Below, piece after piece: positions 15,858 through 23,334 of a DNA stretch of 42,615 bases (position 1 is its first letter; each line of letters starts with the position of its first letter). Origin of the DNA: Lachnospiraceae bacterium (lineage in GTDB: Bacteria > Bacillota > Clostridia > Lachnospirales > Lachnospiraceae). The notes under the pieces were generated by a model. The model was not told the origin of the DNA and did not search any database. It worked only from the letters and a program-made list of their open reading frames with translations. The DNA is taken from contig JAILID010000032.1 of NCBI GenBank assembly GCA_024695465.1, forward strand, positions 1 through 42,615. The letters run 5' to 3'. A program made the translations under genes and the position numbers.

Positions 15858-16936
15858 GTTACATTGTTCCTATTGGACCATACCATCCGTCGCTGGAGGA
15901 GCCGGTTCATGCCCGACTCATCACGGACGGCGAGCAGATCAGCGACGCCGAGGTATTCATCGGGTACAACCACCGCGGAATCGAGAAGCTGGCCCAGGAT
16001 ATGAACTTTATCCAGACCCTGGTGCTGGTTGAGAGAGTCTGCGGGATCTGTTCCCATTCCCACGCCCTCTGTTACGCGCTGGCGCTGGAGAGCGTAGGCA
16101 AGGTCAAGGTTCCGAAGAGAGGGGAGTATATCCGGGTCATTATCGCGGAGCTGGAGAGACTTCATTCCCATTATCTGTGGCTGGGGATCGCGCTTCATAT
16201 TATCGGCCACGACAGTCTCTTCATGCACTCCTGGGACGACCGGGAAGCCATCATGGATATCCTTGAGCTCCTGACCGGCAACCGGGTCAATTACGGCATG
16301 GTCACTTACGGCGGTTCCCGCCGCGACATCTCGCTGGAGCAGGCCCAGGAGACTCTTAAGATGCTTGATAAGATCGAAGAGTCCAACAAGCGCCTGGCGG
16401 ATTTCCTCCTTTCGGACAAGACGGTGGCCCTCCGCACCCAGGGCGTCGGCGTTCTGACGACAGAGGACGCCATCCGGATCGGAGCGATCGGGCCCCACGC
16501 CAGGGCCTCAAACGTGGCGACCGATGTCCGTATCGACGCTCCCTATTCCAGCTACGGAGACTTTGATTTCAAGATGTGCACCTGGGACAGCTGCGATGTC
16601 TTCGCGAGAGTGGTGGTCCGCGTCCTCGAGAATTTCGAGAGCATCAAGATCATCCGCCAGGCGCTGGACAGCCTGCCCAAGGGAGCGATCAACAAGGGGA
16701 ACAGCATCCCGACCATCAAACCGGGCGAGTATATGTTCCGCCACGAGGCGCCCCGCGGACAGCTTTCCTACAAGGTCGTCACCAACGGAACCGACAAGAA
16801 CGAGCGCGTCAGCATCCACGTGCCGACCTTCAAGAACGCTCCGACGATCCCGACCATGCTGAAGGGCAATTCCGTAGCGGATGCCGGCCTTATCATCGCC
16901 AGCATCGATCCCTGCTTCTCCTGTATGGACCGCTGA
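15854..16936 (+). CDS. Group 4 [NiFe]-hydrogenase large subunit (EchE/MbhL-type)
   Basis: 360 aa with a GTG start overlapping the previous stop and AAGGAGG upstream. Both nickel-binding motifs are complete: RVCGICSHSH (Cys63, Cys66) and, at the very end, DPCFSCMDR (Cys354, Cys357). All four Cys ligands are present, so this is a hydrogenase, not an Mbs/Mbx-type relative that lost Ni ligands. The gene stops directly after the terminal Arg, leaving no C-terminal extension to be removed by a maturation protease. The length fits EchE (about 360) more than archaeal MbhL. It catalyses 2H+ + 2e- to H2 at the membrane-associated peripheral arm. Confidence 0.95.
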   Translation: MSYIVPIGPYHPSLEEPVHARLITDGEQISDAEVFIGYNHRGIEKLAQDMNFIQTLVLVERVCGICSHSHALCYALALESVGKVKVPKRGEYIRVIIAELERLHSHYLWLGIALHIIGHDSLFMHSWDDREAIMDILELLTGNRVNYGMVTYGGSRRDISLEQAQETLKMLDKIEESNKRLADFLLSDKTVALRTQGVGVLTTEDAIRIGAIGPHARASNVATDVRIDAPYSSYGDFDFKMCTWDSCDVFARVVVRVLENFESIKIIRQALDSLPKGAINKGNSIPTIKPGEYMFRHEAPRGQLSYKVVTNGTDKNERVSIHVPTFKNAPTIPTMLKGNSVADAGLIIASIDPCFSCMDR

Positions 16937-16937
16937 T

Positions 16938-17279
16938 ATGCACGAGCTGGTTATCGTTGAGGGGATACTTGAAGCGGTCATCCCCGCGGCTAAAGAGCAT
17001 AAGGCGGAAAAAATCGTGGCCATCAACCTGAAGGTAGGGGAGCTCTCCGGAGTGGTCTCATCCTGCGTCCTGGAATATTTTAAGTCCGCGGCGAAGGGAA
17101 CCATAGCGGAGGGCGCGAAGATCAACGTCCTTCCCATCCCGGTCGCCGTATCCTGTCCGGACTGCGGTTACCAGGGCGGGCTTCCGAAAGGAAGCTATCA
17201 CTGTCCTTCATGCGGGAGCGCGGGTTTTAAGATCGTCTCCGGCCGGGAGTATTATGTGGACACGATTGAGGCAGAATAG
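16938..17279 (+). CDS. hypA: Nickel insertion protein HypA
   Basis: 113 aa, starting MHEL, which gives the nickel-binding N-terminal Met-His-Glu. The C-terminal half carries the zinc site in two CxxC pairs (SCPDCG and CPSCG) in the normal spacing. HypA delivers nickel to the large subunit with HypB. It starts one base after the large-subunit stop and has no clear ribosome site, so translation is probably coupled to the large subunit. Its position between hydrogenase core and ion-pump genes is unusual; hypB is absent from the window. Confidence 0.93.
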   Translation: MHELVIVEGILEAVIPAAKEHKAEKIVAINLKVGELSGVVSSCVLEYFKSAAKGTIAEGAKINVLPIPVAVSCPDCGYQGGLPKGSYHCPSCGSAGFKIVSGREYYVDTIEAE

Positions 17280-17350
17280 GTTCCGCCGTTTCAAAAGCAA
17301 ATATAGCGAAAGGATAAAGAAATAAAAGAATCCGCTTAGGAGGTGACATT

Positions 17351-17959
17351 TTGAAAAAAGCAAGCATACCTGCCGTGATATCGACAGCCCTTATCTGCTT
17401 CATTTTCTGGCTGCTGATATCCGGTGGACTCGTCGCGCTGTGTCAGGGCGCGCCGGACGTCCGCAATCTGGTCGTCGGGCTCCTGGTCAGCGTCTTCGTC
17501 GGCCTGTTTTCCGCAAGGTTTTTCATTCATGAAAGCCCTTTTTATCTGTGGAATCCGGCTAAGCTCTTGCAGCTGCTGTTCTACTGCATCTGCATTTTCC
17601 CGATCGAGCTGATTAAGGCCAATCTGGACGTCGCGCTTCGCGCGCTGAATCCCGTCCTTCCCATCAATCCCGGCATCGTAAAGGTTCCGGTGGACGTTCA
17701 GTCCGAATACGGACAGGCCATGCTGGCCAACTCCATCACCCTGACGCCCGGAACGATCACCATGGACATCGTAGAGGAAGAAGTGCCGGTTGGGGAAGCC
17801 TCTCCCGCCAAAGAAGGAGAGGAAGCGGCTCCGCTTCCGACAAAGCCGCAGACATTCTATTATATTCACTGGATCAATGTCGCGTCGGAGGATCCGAAGG
17901 AAGCCGGCGACGCGATCAAAGGAACACTGGAAAAAGGGGTAAGGAGGATCTTTGACTGA
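17351..17959 (+). CDS. MrpE/MbhA-like antiporter-module subunit
   Basis: 202 aa; TTG start at 17351 with AGGAGG eight bases upstream. N-terminal hydrophobic segments (ISTALICFIFWLLISGGLVAL, VVGLLVSVFVGLFSARFF) are followed by LLFYCICIFPIELIKANLDVALRAL and the 'P.iv.vpvd...e...a.lansITLTPGTi' block, a clear MNHE/MrpE signature. A ~25-residue acidic insert (EEEVPVGEASPAKEGEEAA) splits the C-terminal cytoplasmic part, which resumes with FYYIHWINV. It opens the Mrp-like module of the hydrogenase, expected to support Na+/H+ movement. Confidence 0.9.
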   Translation: MKKASIPAVISTALICFIFWLLISGGLVALCQGAPDVRNLVVGLLVSVFVGLFSARFFIHESPFYLWNPAKLLQLLFYCICIFPIELIKANLDVALRALNPVLPINPGIVKVPVDVQSEYGQAMLANSITLTPGTITMDIVEEEVPVGEASPAKEGEEAAPLPTKPQTFYYIHWINVASEDPKEAGDAIKGTLEKGVRRIFD

Positions 17960-18213
17960 TGAGTGAATTGTTATTTTTCGCCGTTTGTTTCATCGTTCTG
18001 GCCCTCTGTCTCTTCATCCGCGTCATCTTAGGCCCCAGCGTCGCCGACCGGGCAGTCGCTGCGGACAGCGTTGACATCCTGTGCGACATGGCGCTCATCC
18101 TGTTCGCCCTGCACAGCGGACGGAGCATCTTCCTTGACATCGCGCTCATCACTGCGGTGCTGGGCTTCGTGGGCTCCACGCTTGTGGCCCGTTATCTGGA
18201 GGGAAGACTATGA
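17959..18213 (+). CDS. MrpF/MbhB-like subunit
   Basis: 84 aa with three membrane helices. The RVILGPSVADRAVAADSV stretch is the diagnostic MrpF loop after helix 1. The start overlaps the previous stop; AAGGAGG lies upstream. MrpF subunits sit with MrpE and MrpG in the ion-translocating module. Confidence 0.92.
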   Translation: MSELLFFAVCFIVLALCLFIRVILGPSVADRAVAADSVDILCDMALILFALHSGRSIFLDIALITAVLGFVGSTLVARYLEGRL

Positions 18214-18554
18214 GAATTGTGGTAGATGTGTTAATTGTCATCAGCATTTTCTTCGCGTTTGCCGGCGTGGTCGGCATGCTGAGAATGCCTGATTCCTTTA
18301 CGAGAATGCAGTCCTCGACCAATATCGCGACGATGGGCGTTCTCGGCGTGATCCTCGGCGGGGCTGTTTACGCCGCCCTCGGCCTCCATGAGCCGGTGAT
18401 GGTGGTAAAGCTCCTGGTCCTTGGTGTTTTCTACATTATTACAAACCCGATCTCCGGGCACGCGATCTGCCGCGGCGCTTACAAGCACGGCGTTCGCCCC
18501 AAGGAGGAAATGAAGTGCCATAAGTACGGAGAGGATATGGTGGAAGAGAAATGA
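18210..18554 (+). CDS. MrpG/MbhC-like subunit
   Basis: 114 aa, three predicted helices. GVVGMLRMPDSFTRMQSSTNIATMGVLGVILG matches the conserved 'G.lGllR.pD.ytR.ha.tk..TlG' signature of MnhG/MrpG, and YIITNPISGHAICRGAYKHG is the typical final block. It overlaps both neighbours by four bases (ATGA junctions), indicating tight translational coupling. Confidence 0.92.
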   Translation: MRIVVDVLIVISIFFAFAGVVGMLRMPDSFTRMQSSTNIATMGVLGVILGGAVYAALGLHEPVMVVKLLVLGVFYIITNPISGHAICRGAYKHGVRPKEEMKCHKYGEDMVEEK

Positions 18555-18808
18555 ATATCATGTTCCTGTTAAATACTTTGGTCATTCTCGGCATCGTTAT
18601 CTCAGCAATCTGCGCGGTTGCCTTTAAGAAGCCCCTGTCCTCGGTCATCGCCCTCGGCATCACCGGCGGTTTCACCGCCCTCGAGTTCATGCTGCTGCAG
18701 GCGCCGGACGTCGCGATCTCGGAGGCATCTGTCGGGGCGGTCCTCTCCACGGCCATCTTCATCATCGCCGTGAAGCTGACGACGCCGAAGGAGGAGGAAG
18801 AGAAATGA
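18551..18808 (+). CDS. MbhD-like subunit (MrpA C-terminal domain part 1)
   Basis: 85 aa with about three helices. AFKKPLSSVIALGITGGFTALEFMLLQAPDVAISEASVGAVLSTAIFIIAV matches the MbhD/DUF4040 module, including the membrane-embedded 'aPDVA.tE..vGa.l' helix with its Asp and Glu that lies on the proton/sodium path in Mrp and Mbh. In Mrp antiporters this is part of MrpA; as a free gene it is the Mbh arrangement. Confidence 0.88.
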   Translation: MNIMFLLNTLVILGIVISAICAVAFKKPLSSVIALGITGGFTALEFMLLQAPDVAISEASVGAVLSTAIFIIAVKLTTPKEEEEK

Positions 18809-19155
18809 AAAGAATTCTTACCCTGCTCGCCCTTGGCGCAATCCTTGTATGCGGTATCTACGCTGTCAGTTACGCGTTTGAAAATATTCCGGACGCCTAC
18901 GACGAGCATCTCGACGTCGTCGCGCTGGAGGAAAATCCGACGGAATATGACGTGACCGGCGCGGACGGCGTGGCGGACATCATCGTCGCCCAGAACCTTG
19001 AGCGCACCGGCGCGGAGAACAACGTCGCCGCGGTCGTCTTCGATTTCCGTGGATTCGACACGCTGGGCGAGTCTTTCATTTTAATTACATCCGTGGTCGG
19101 ATCCTTTGTCATCTTGAGCAAGGTGAAGAAGGAAGAGAAGGAGGACGCGGCATGA
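18805..19155 (+). CDS. MbhE-like subunit (MrpA C-terminal domain part 2)
   Basis: 116 aa. N-terminal helix (ILTLLALGAILVCGIYAVSYAF), an external loop with ENNVAAVVFDFRGFDTLGESFILIT, then a second helix. 'N.V..Iv.DyRgfDTlGE' is the hallmark of the MbhE/MrpA C-terminal segment that joins the MrpB half. Highly charged KEEKEDAA tail. Overlaps neighbours by four bases. Confidence 0.88.
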   Translation: MKRILTLLALGAILVCGIYAVSYAFENIPDAYDEHLDVVALEENPTEYDVTGADGVADIIVAQNLERTGAENNVAAVVFDFRGFDTLGESFILITSVVGSFVILSKVKKEEKEDAA

Positions 19156-19634
19156 AATTCAAGGAAGGTATCAAAGAAAAAAATATCATCATCAAGTGCG
19201 GCGCGGACACGTTCCTGCCCTTTTCGCTGATGTTTGCCCTCTATGTGATCCTGACGGCTCCGGTCGGCGGCGGTTTCCAGGGCGGCGTCCTGGGCGCGGC
19301 AGCCGTGCTGCTGCTCTATCTCGGCTACGGTTACGACGTGACGAAGAACTCCATCAATCCGGAGATCCTCCGGATCAATGAAGCCTGCGCGACGACGATC
19401 TACGCGCTGCTCGGCTTCGCGGGTCTTGTCTTCGGGGCGAATTTCTGCCGCAACGTATTTTACGCGAACGGCTGGCTGACCGGCTTTGTCCACGACGGCA
19501 CGATCGGCCTTATGGATTACGCGGTCGGCTACAACGTCATGACCGGCGTAGGCTTCCTCCTCATTCTCATGCTGGGCTTCCTGGCCCCGGTGGAGGAGGC
19601 GAAAAAGGCGGAAAAGAAGGAGGACGAAAAATGA
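19152..19634 (+). CDS. MrpB/MbhF-like subunit
   Basis: 160 aa, four helices. FLPFSLMFALYVILTAPVGGGFQGGVLGAAAVLLLYLGYG carries the 'G...PGGGFqgG' motif of MnhB, here with VGGGFQGG. A loop with HDGTIGLMDYAVGYNVMTG follows. The Lys/Glu-rich tail resembles those of the two preceding subunits, an oddity shared by several subunits of this operon. Confidence 0.9.
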   Translation: MKFKEGIKEKNIIIKCGADTFLPFSLMFALYVILTAPVGGGFQGGVLGAAAVLLLYLGYGYDVTKNSINPEILRINEACATTIYALLGFAGLVFGANFCRNVFYANGWLTGFVHDGTIGLMDYAVGYNVMTGVGFLLILMLGFLAPVEEAKKAEKKEDEK

Positions 19635-19990
19635 TTATTGTCAACTATATCGCGTCAGTCTTTCTGATCGTTCTCGGCCTCTATACGGTATGCACCAAGA
19701 AAAACCTGATCAAGATTGTCCTTGGGCTCGGAATCACGGACTACGGCATCAACCTTCTGATCGTCAGCATCGGCTTTAATCCGGGCGGAACCGCTCCGAT
19801 CTATTACATGGCTGACCTTTTAAACGGGGTTGCCCCCAATTTCTTCGTGGATCCGGTTCCCCAGGCCCTGACCCTGACCAGCATCGTTATCGGCGCCTGC
19901 GTGGACGCCATGGCGCTGGCTCTCGTCATCATGATCAATCGCAAGTATAAAACTGTCGACGCAGATGAAATTAGGAGGTTAAACGGATGA
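19631..19990 (+). CDS. MrpC/MbhG (NuoK-like) subunit
   Basis: 119 aa, three helices. YTVCTKKNLIKIVLGLGITDYGINLLIVSIGF is the NuoK/MrpC helix pair, and DPVPQALTLTSIVIGACVDAMALALVIMI is the conserved 'dplpQALvLTaIVI..a..a' end. It is expected to carry a membrane-embedded acidic residue; Asp in TDYGIN is the best visible candidate (complex I has Glu). Confidence 0.92.
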   Translation: MIIVNYIASVFLIVLGLYTVCTKKNLIKIVLGLGITDYGINLLIVSIGFNPGGTAPIYYMADLLNGVAPNFFVDPVPQALTLTSIVIGACVDAMALALVIMINRKYKTVDADEIRRLNG

Positions 19991-21897
19991 TACAGCATTT
20001 TCCGGTTATGGCCGTGATGCTGCTGTTCCTCGGGGCTTTCCTGGTGGCCATCTTCGGCCGCATCAGCCCGTTTATAAGGGACGGTATCGCGATCCTTACG
20101 GCAACGATTTCACTAATCCTGATCTATGCGTTGATCAAACCTGTCATGATCGACGGACAGATCATTTCCTACTGGATGGGCAACTGGGAACCGGTGGAAG
20201 GCTACGCCATCGGTATCGGCTATGAGGTTGACGCGCTGGGCCTTTTCTTCGGCCTTTTAGTGGTTACGACCTTCTGGCTGTCCGGCATCTATTCGCTCGG
20301 CTATCTGAAAAAAGATGCCAACAAGATGCATTACTACACCCTCTACCTGATGCTTTCCGCATCGGTTCTGGGCCTCGTCCTTACGGGCGACCTTTTCAAT
20401 ATGTTCATCATGATCGAGATCATGACCTTCGCGTCGGTCGCGCTGACAGCCTTCCGGAACAAGCAGGACATCGCCCTCGAGGCGGCCTTCAAGTATCTGG
20501 TTTTGGGCTCCATCGGCTCCTCCATGACGCTGGCCGGCGTCGCCCTTATCTACAGGGTCTGCCACACCCTCAACATGGCGCAGATCTCCTCGATCATCGG
20601 CGGGCAGTTCAACCTGACGACCATCATGGCTTTCGGGCTTATCGTCTCCGGACTCTGCGTCAAGAGCTACATCGTCCCGTTCCACACGCCGGCGGCTGAC
20701 GCTTACACAGCGGCTCCGACCTCGATCTCCATGATCTTCTCCGGCATGGTCAACAAGGCCGGCGTCTACGGCATCATCCGGATGGTCTATGTGGTCTTCC
20801 GGGCCATGGACAGAAGCTCCCTGCAGACCCTGTTGGTTGTTTTCGGCGCGGTTACCATGTTTGTGGGCGTCACCATGGCGCTGGCACAGCATGACTTCAA
20901 GAGGCTGCTGGCCTTCCACTCGATCTCCCAGATCGGCTACGTCATCACGGCCATCGGCCTTGGGACGGCGCTGGGCCTCAATGCGGGTCTCTTCCACGCA
21001 ATGAACCACACGCTCTTTAAGGGCCTCCTCTTCCTGACCGCCGGCGCGGTTCTCACCGCGACCGGGACTACGAATCTCGACAAGCTGGGCGGCCTCTCGA
21101 AGAAAATGCCGGTGACGACGGTCTGCTTCCTCGTCGGGGCCTTCTCCATCTCGGGCCTTCCGCCTTTCAACGGCTTCGCTTCCAAGTGGATGGTCTACCA
21201 GGCGATCTACGAGAAAGCGTCCTCTTCCGGGAATTTCCTTTTCGCGGCGGCGACGATCACGGCCCTCATCGTTTCGGTCATGACTCTGGCTTCCTTCATC
21301 AAGGTTACCCAGGCGGTCTTCTTCGGCCAGGTCAATCCGGAGCACTCGGAGGTCAGCGAGGTTCCCTTTATCATGCAGCTGCCCATGGTCATCATGGCGC
21401 TTCTCTGCGTCGCGACAGGCCTTTTCTACAACAAGGTGCAGGAATTCCTTCTCGCCCCGGCCGCCAAAGCCGCGCTCAGCGTCACGAACTACATTGACCG
21501 GATGATGGGCGAAGGCTACGCGGAAAGCGCGGGCGTTGCGGATATCCTCTGGCAGCCGGCTTCCTTCAGTTTCTGGAACCCGCTTGTCTGGCTGGTCCTC
21601 TTCGTCGTGATCTTCCTGGCGGTCTATATCGCCATCGCGACGGGACGGAAGAACCGGGGCGCGATCCTCGAAAACGGCGGGGCTTACGATCCCAAGTACG
21701 CCACCTTCTTCTCCGGCGAGCAGGAAGAGTTCTCCCAGGTCGGCGGTTCCGACCTTTTCTGGGGCTTCAAGACGGACTGGAAGGGTTATTACAAGGTAAT
21801 GCAGGGCCTGCATTCCGGTATTGTCACCGACTACGCCTCCTATATCGTTATGGCGGCAGCGGTCATTATTCTCGTCATGTTCATCTGCATGCGGTAA
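19987..21897 (+). CDS. MrpD/MbhH-like antiporter subunit with long C-terminal extension
   Basis: 636 aa, where a plain MrpD is about 500. The first ~500 residues are a 14-helix antiporter-like subunit of the NuoL/M/N family: GDLFNMFIMIEIMTFASVALTAF (conserved Glu on TM5), LGSIGSSMTLAGVALIYR, FHTPAADAYTAAPTSISMIFSGMVNKAGVYGI with the TM8-region Lys, LLAFHSISQIGYV, and SGLPPFNGFASKW. From about residue 515 come a TM helix (NPLVWLVLFVVIFLAVYIAIA), a polar stretch and the terminal GLHSGIVTDYASYIVMAAAVIILVMF. This looks like the MbhI-type extension fused on; no free mbhI gene is present. Start: AGGAGG then ATG at 19987. Confidence 0.9.
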   Translation: MIQHFPVMAVMLLFLGAFLVAIFGRISPFIRDGIAILTATISLILIYALIKPVMIDGQIISYWMGNWEPVEGYAIGIGYEVDALGLFFGLLVVTTFWLSGIYSLGYLKKDANKMHYYTLYLMLSASVLGLVLTGDLFNMFIMIEIMTFASVALTAFRNKQDIALEAAFKYLVLGSIGSSMTLAGVALIYRVCHTLNMAQISSIIGGQFNLTTIMAFGLIVSGLCVKSYIVPFHTPAADAYTAAPTSISMIFSGMVNKAGVYGIIRMVYVVFRAMDRSSLQTLLVVFGAVTMFVGVTMALAQHDFKRLLAFHSISQIGYVITAIGLGTALGLNAGLFHAMNHTLFKGLLFLTAGAVLTATGTTNLDKLGGLSKKMPVTTVCFLVGAFSISGLPPFNGFASKWMVYQAIYEKASSSGNFLFAAATITALIVSVMTLASFIKVTQAVFFGQVNPEHSEVSEVPFIMQLPMVIMALLCVATGLFYNKVQEFLLAPAAKAALSVTNYIDRMMGEGYAESAGVADILWQPASFSFWNPLVWLVLFVVIFLAVYIAIATGRKNRGAILENGGAYDPKYATFFSGEQEEFSQVGGSDLFWGFKTDWKGYYKVMQGLHSGIVTDYASYIVMAAAVIILVMFICMR

Positions 21898-21912
21898 GGA
21901 GGGAGGAAGAAA

Positions 21913-22875
21913 ATGCTGAACATAACCAATATTCTTATGCTGTTGTTCTTCGTCCTGGTCTTCCCGGGTGCCCTGTTTACTTCAGCGGTGGGTCTCTGGC
22001 TGGCAGGAGTGGACCGCAAGGTGGTGGCCAGGATGCAGCACCGCATCGGCCCCCCGATCCGGCAGCCCCTTTATGATTTCCTGAAGCTTCTCGGCAAGGA
22101 GACGATCATTCCCCACGCGGCCAACAAAACCGTCTATCTCGGGGCTCCGATCGTCGGCTTTATCAGCCTTGCCATGATCATGCTCTTTATCCCCATCATG
22201 GGCTTTACCGCGGTTTCCGGCAGCGCGGACCTCATCGTTATCCTTTACCTGATCACGATCCCGGGCGTCGCCCTCATCGTCGGCGGTTCCTCCTCAGGAT
22301 CTCCGTACGCGGGCATCGGTATCTCCCGCGAGATGGTCACGATGATGGCTTATGAGCTTCCCTTTGTCCTGGTTCTCCTGGCGGTGGCCCGGAAGGTAGG
22401 CGGCGGCGCCCTGGTCTTCTCCATGCAGGATATCGCCGCATGGCAGGCTGCCAACGGAAGCCTGCTCTTCCACTGGTCCATGATTCCTGCCGCGCTGGCC
22501 ATGCTGCTGGTTGTTCCGGCTGAGGTCGGCACCCAGCCCTTCGACGTGGCTGAAGCGGAGACCGAGATCTGCGAGGGACCCCTGGTTGAGTACAGCGGCG
22601 CGCCCCTCGGGCTCTTCAAGCTCAATACGGCCATGAAGATGTTCGTCATGTCCGGCCTTTTTACAGCCCTCTTCCTGGGCGGCCTCGGAACCGGAATCGT
22701 GGCCCTGGACGCGCTTATCTTCGTCCTGATCTGCACGCTGGTCGTGATCCTGTGCATCTCCACGATTCACGCGGTTACGGCCCGGCTTAAGATTGAGCAT
22801 CTGTTCAAATTCTACTGGACCTTTGTGGCCGGACTTGCGCTTCTGAGCCTGATCCTCGTCTGGTGCGGTCTTTAA
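21913..22875 (+). CDS. NuoH-like (EchB/MbhM) membrane anchor of the hydrogenase
   Basis: 320 aa, eight predicted helices. GVDRKVVARMQHRIGPPIRQPLYDFLKLLGKE is the family's first cytoplasmic loop ('R..aR.Q.R.GP....p..d..Kl..Ke'). SREMVTMMAYELPFVLVLLA and PAEVGTQPFDVAEAETEICEGPLVEYSG give the conserved acidic residues at the junction with the peripheral arm. In complex I this subunit passes the redox-coupled signal into the antiporter subunits. AAGGAGGGAGG precedes the ATG. Confidence 0.93.
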   Translation: MLNITNILMLLFFVLVFPGALFTSAVGLWLAGVDRKVVARMQHRIGPPIRQPLYDFLKLLGKETIIPHAANKTVYLGAPIVGFISLAMIMLFIPIMGFTAVSGSADLIVILYLITIPGVALIVGGSSSGSPYAGIGISREMVTMMAYELPFVLVLLAVARKVGGGALVFSMQDIAAWQAANGSLLFHWSMIPAALAMLLVVPAEVGTQPFDVAEAETEICEGPLVEYSGAPLGLFKLNTAMKMFVMSGLFTALFLGGLGTGIVALDALIFVLICTLVVILCISTIHAVTARLKIEHLFKFYWTFVAGLALLSLILVWCGL

Positions 22876-22887
22876 GGAGGGATGGAA

Positions 22888-23334
22888 ATGTTAAAAAAGT
22901 TTATTGACGACAGCGCCTTGAAGTCTCCCTGGATCTACCACATCAACACAGGTTCCTGCAACGGATGCGACATCGAGCTGGTTGCTGTTCTGACGCCTCG
23001 TTACGACGCGGAACGTTTTGGTTTCAAGCTGGCGGGAACGCCCAGGCACGCGGACATCGTGGTGGTCTCCGGACCGATCACATCCCAGTCCAAGGAGCGT
23101 CTGCTCCGGACCCTGGCCCAGGTGCCGGAACCCAAGTGCGTGGTTTCTCTGGGTTCCTGTCCCAGATCCGGCAACGTCTTCAAGGGAAGCTACTCCATTG
23201 AAGGCCCGCTGGAAAAATATGTACACGTCGATGTTTCCGTCGCCGGCTGCACGCCGAAGCCGGAAGCGATCATGGAAGGGCTCTACAAGGCAGCCCAGAT
23301 CCTGAAAGAGAAGAGGGAGGCGATGAAGAAATGA
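22888..23334 (+). CDS. [NiFe]-hydrogenase small subunit (EchC/MbhJ, NuoB-like)
   Basis: 148 aa. The ATG at 22888 has AAGGAGG seven bases upstream; the ATG at 22882 is only one base from that site. The proximal [4Fe-4S] ligands are all present: GSCNGCDIE, GSCPRSGN and AGCTPKPEAI. It is short, as in group 4 enzymes, with no extra clusters and no Tat signal, which puts it on the cytoplasmic face with the large subunit. It overlaps the ferredoxin-like gene by four bases. Confidence 0.95.
   Translation: MLKKFIDDSALKSPWIYHINTGSCNGCDIELVAVLTPRYDAERFGFKLAGTPRHADIVVVSGPITSQSKERLLRTLAQVPEPKCVVSLGSCPRSGNVFKGSYSIEGPLEKYVHVDVSVAGCTPKPEAIMEGLYKAAQILKEKREAMKK

Noticed and set aside
20257..21813. 518-residue open frame on the minus strand opposite the MrpD-like gene
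   Set aside because: Composition is that of a shadow frame (His/Asp/Glu/Arg-rich), with no ribosome site or domain, while the plus-strand frame is a clear antiporter subunit.
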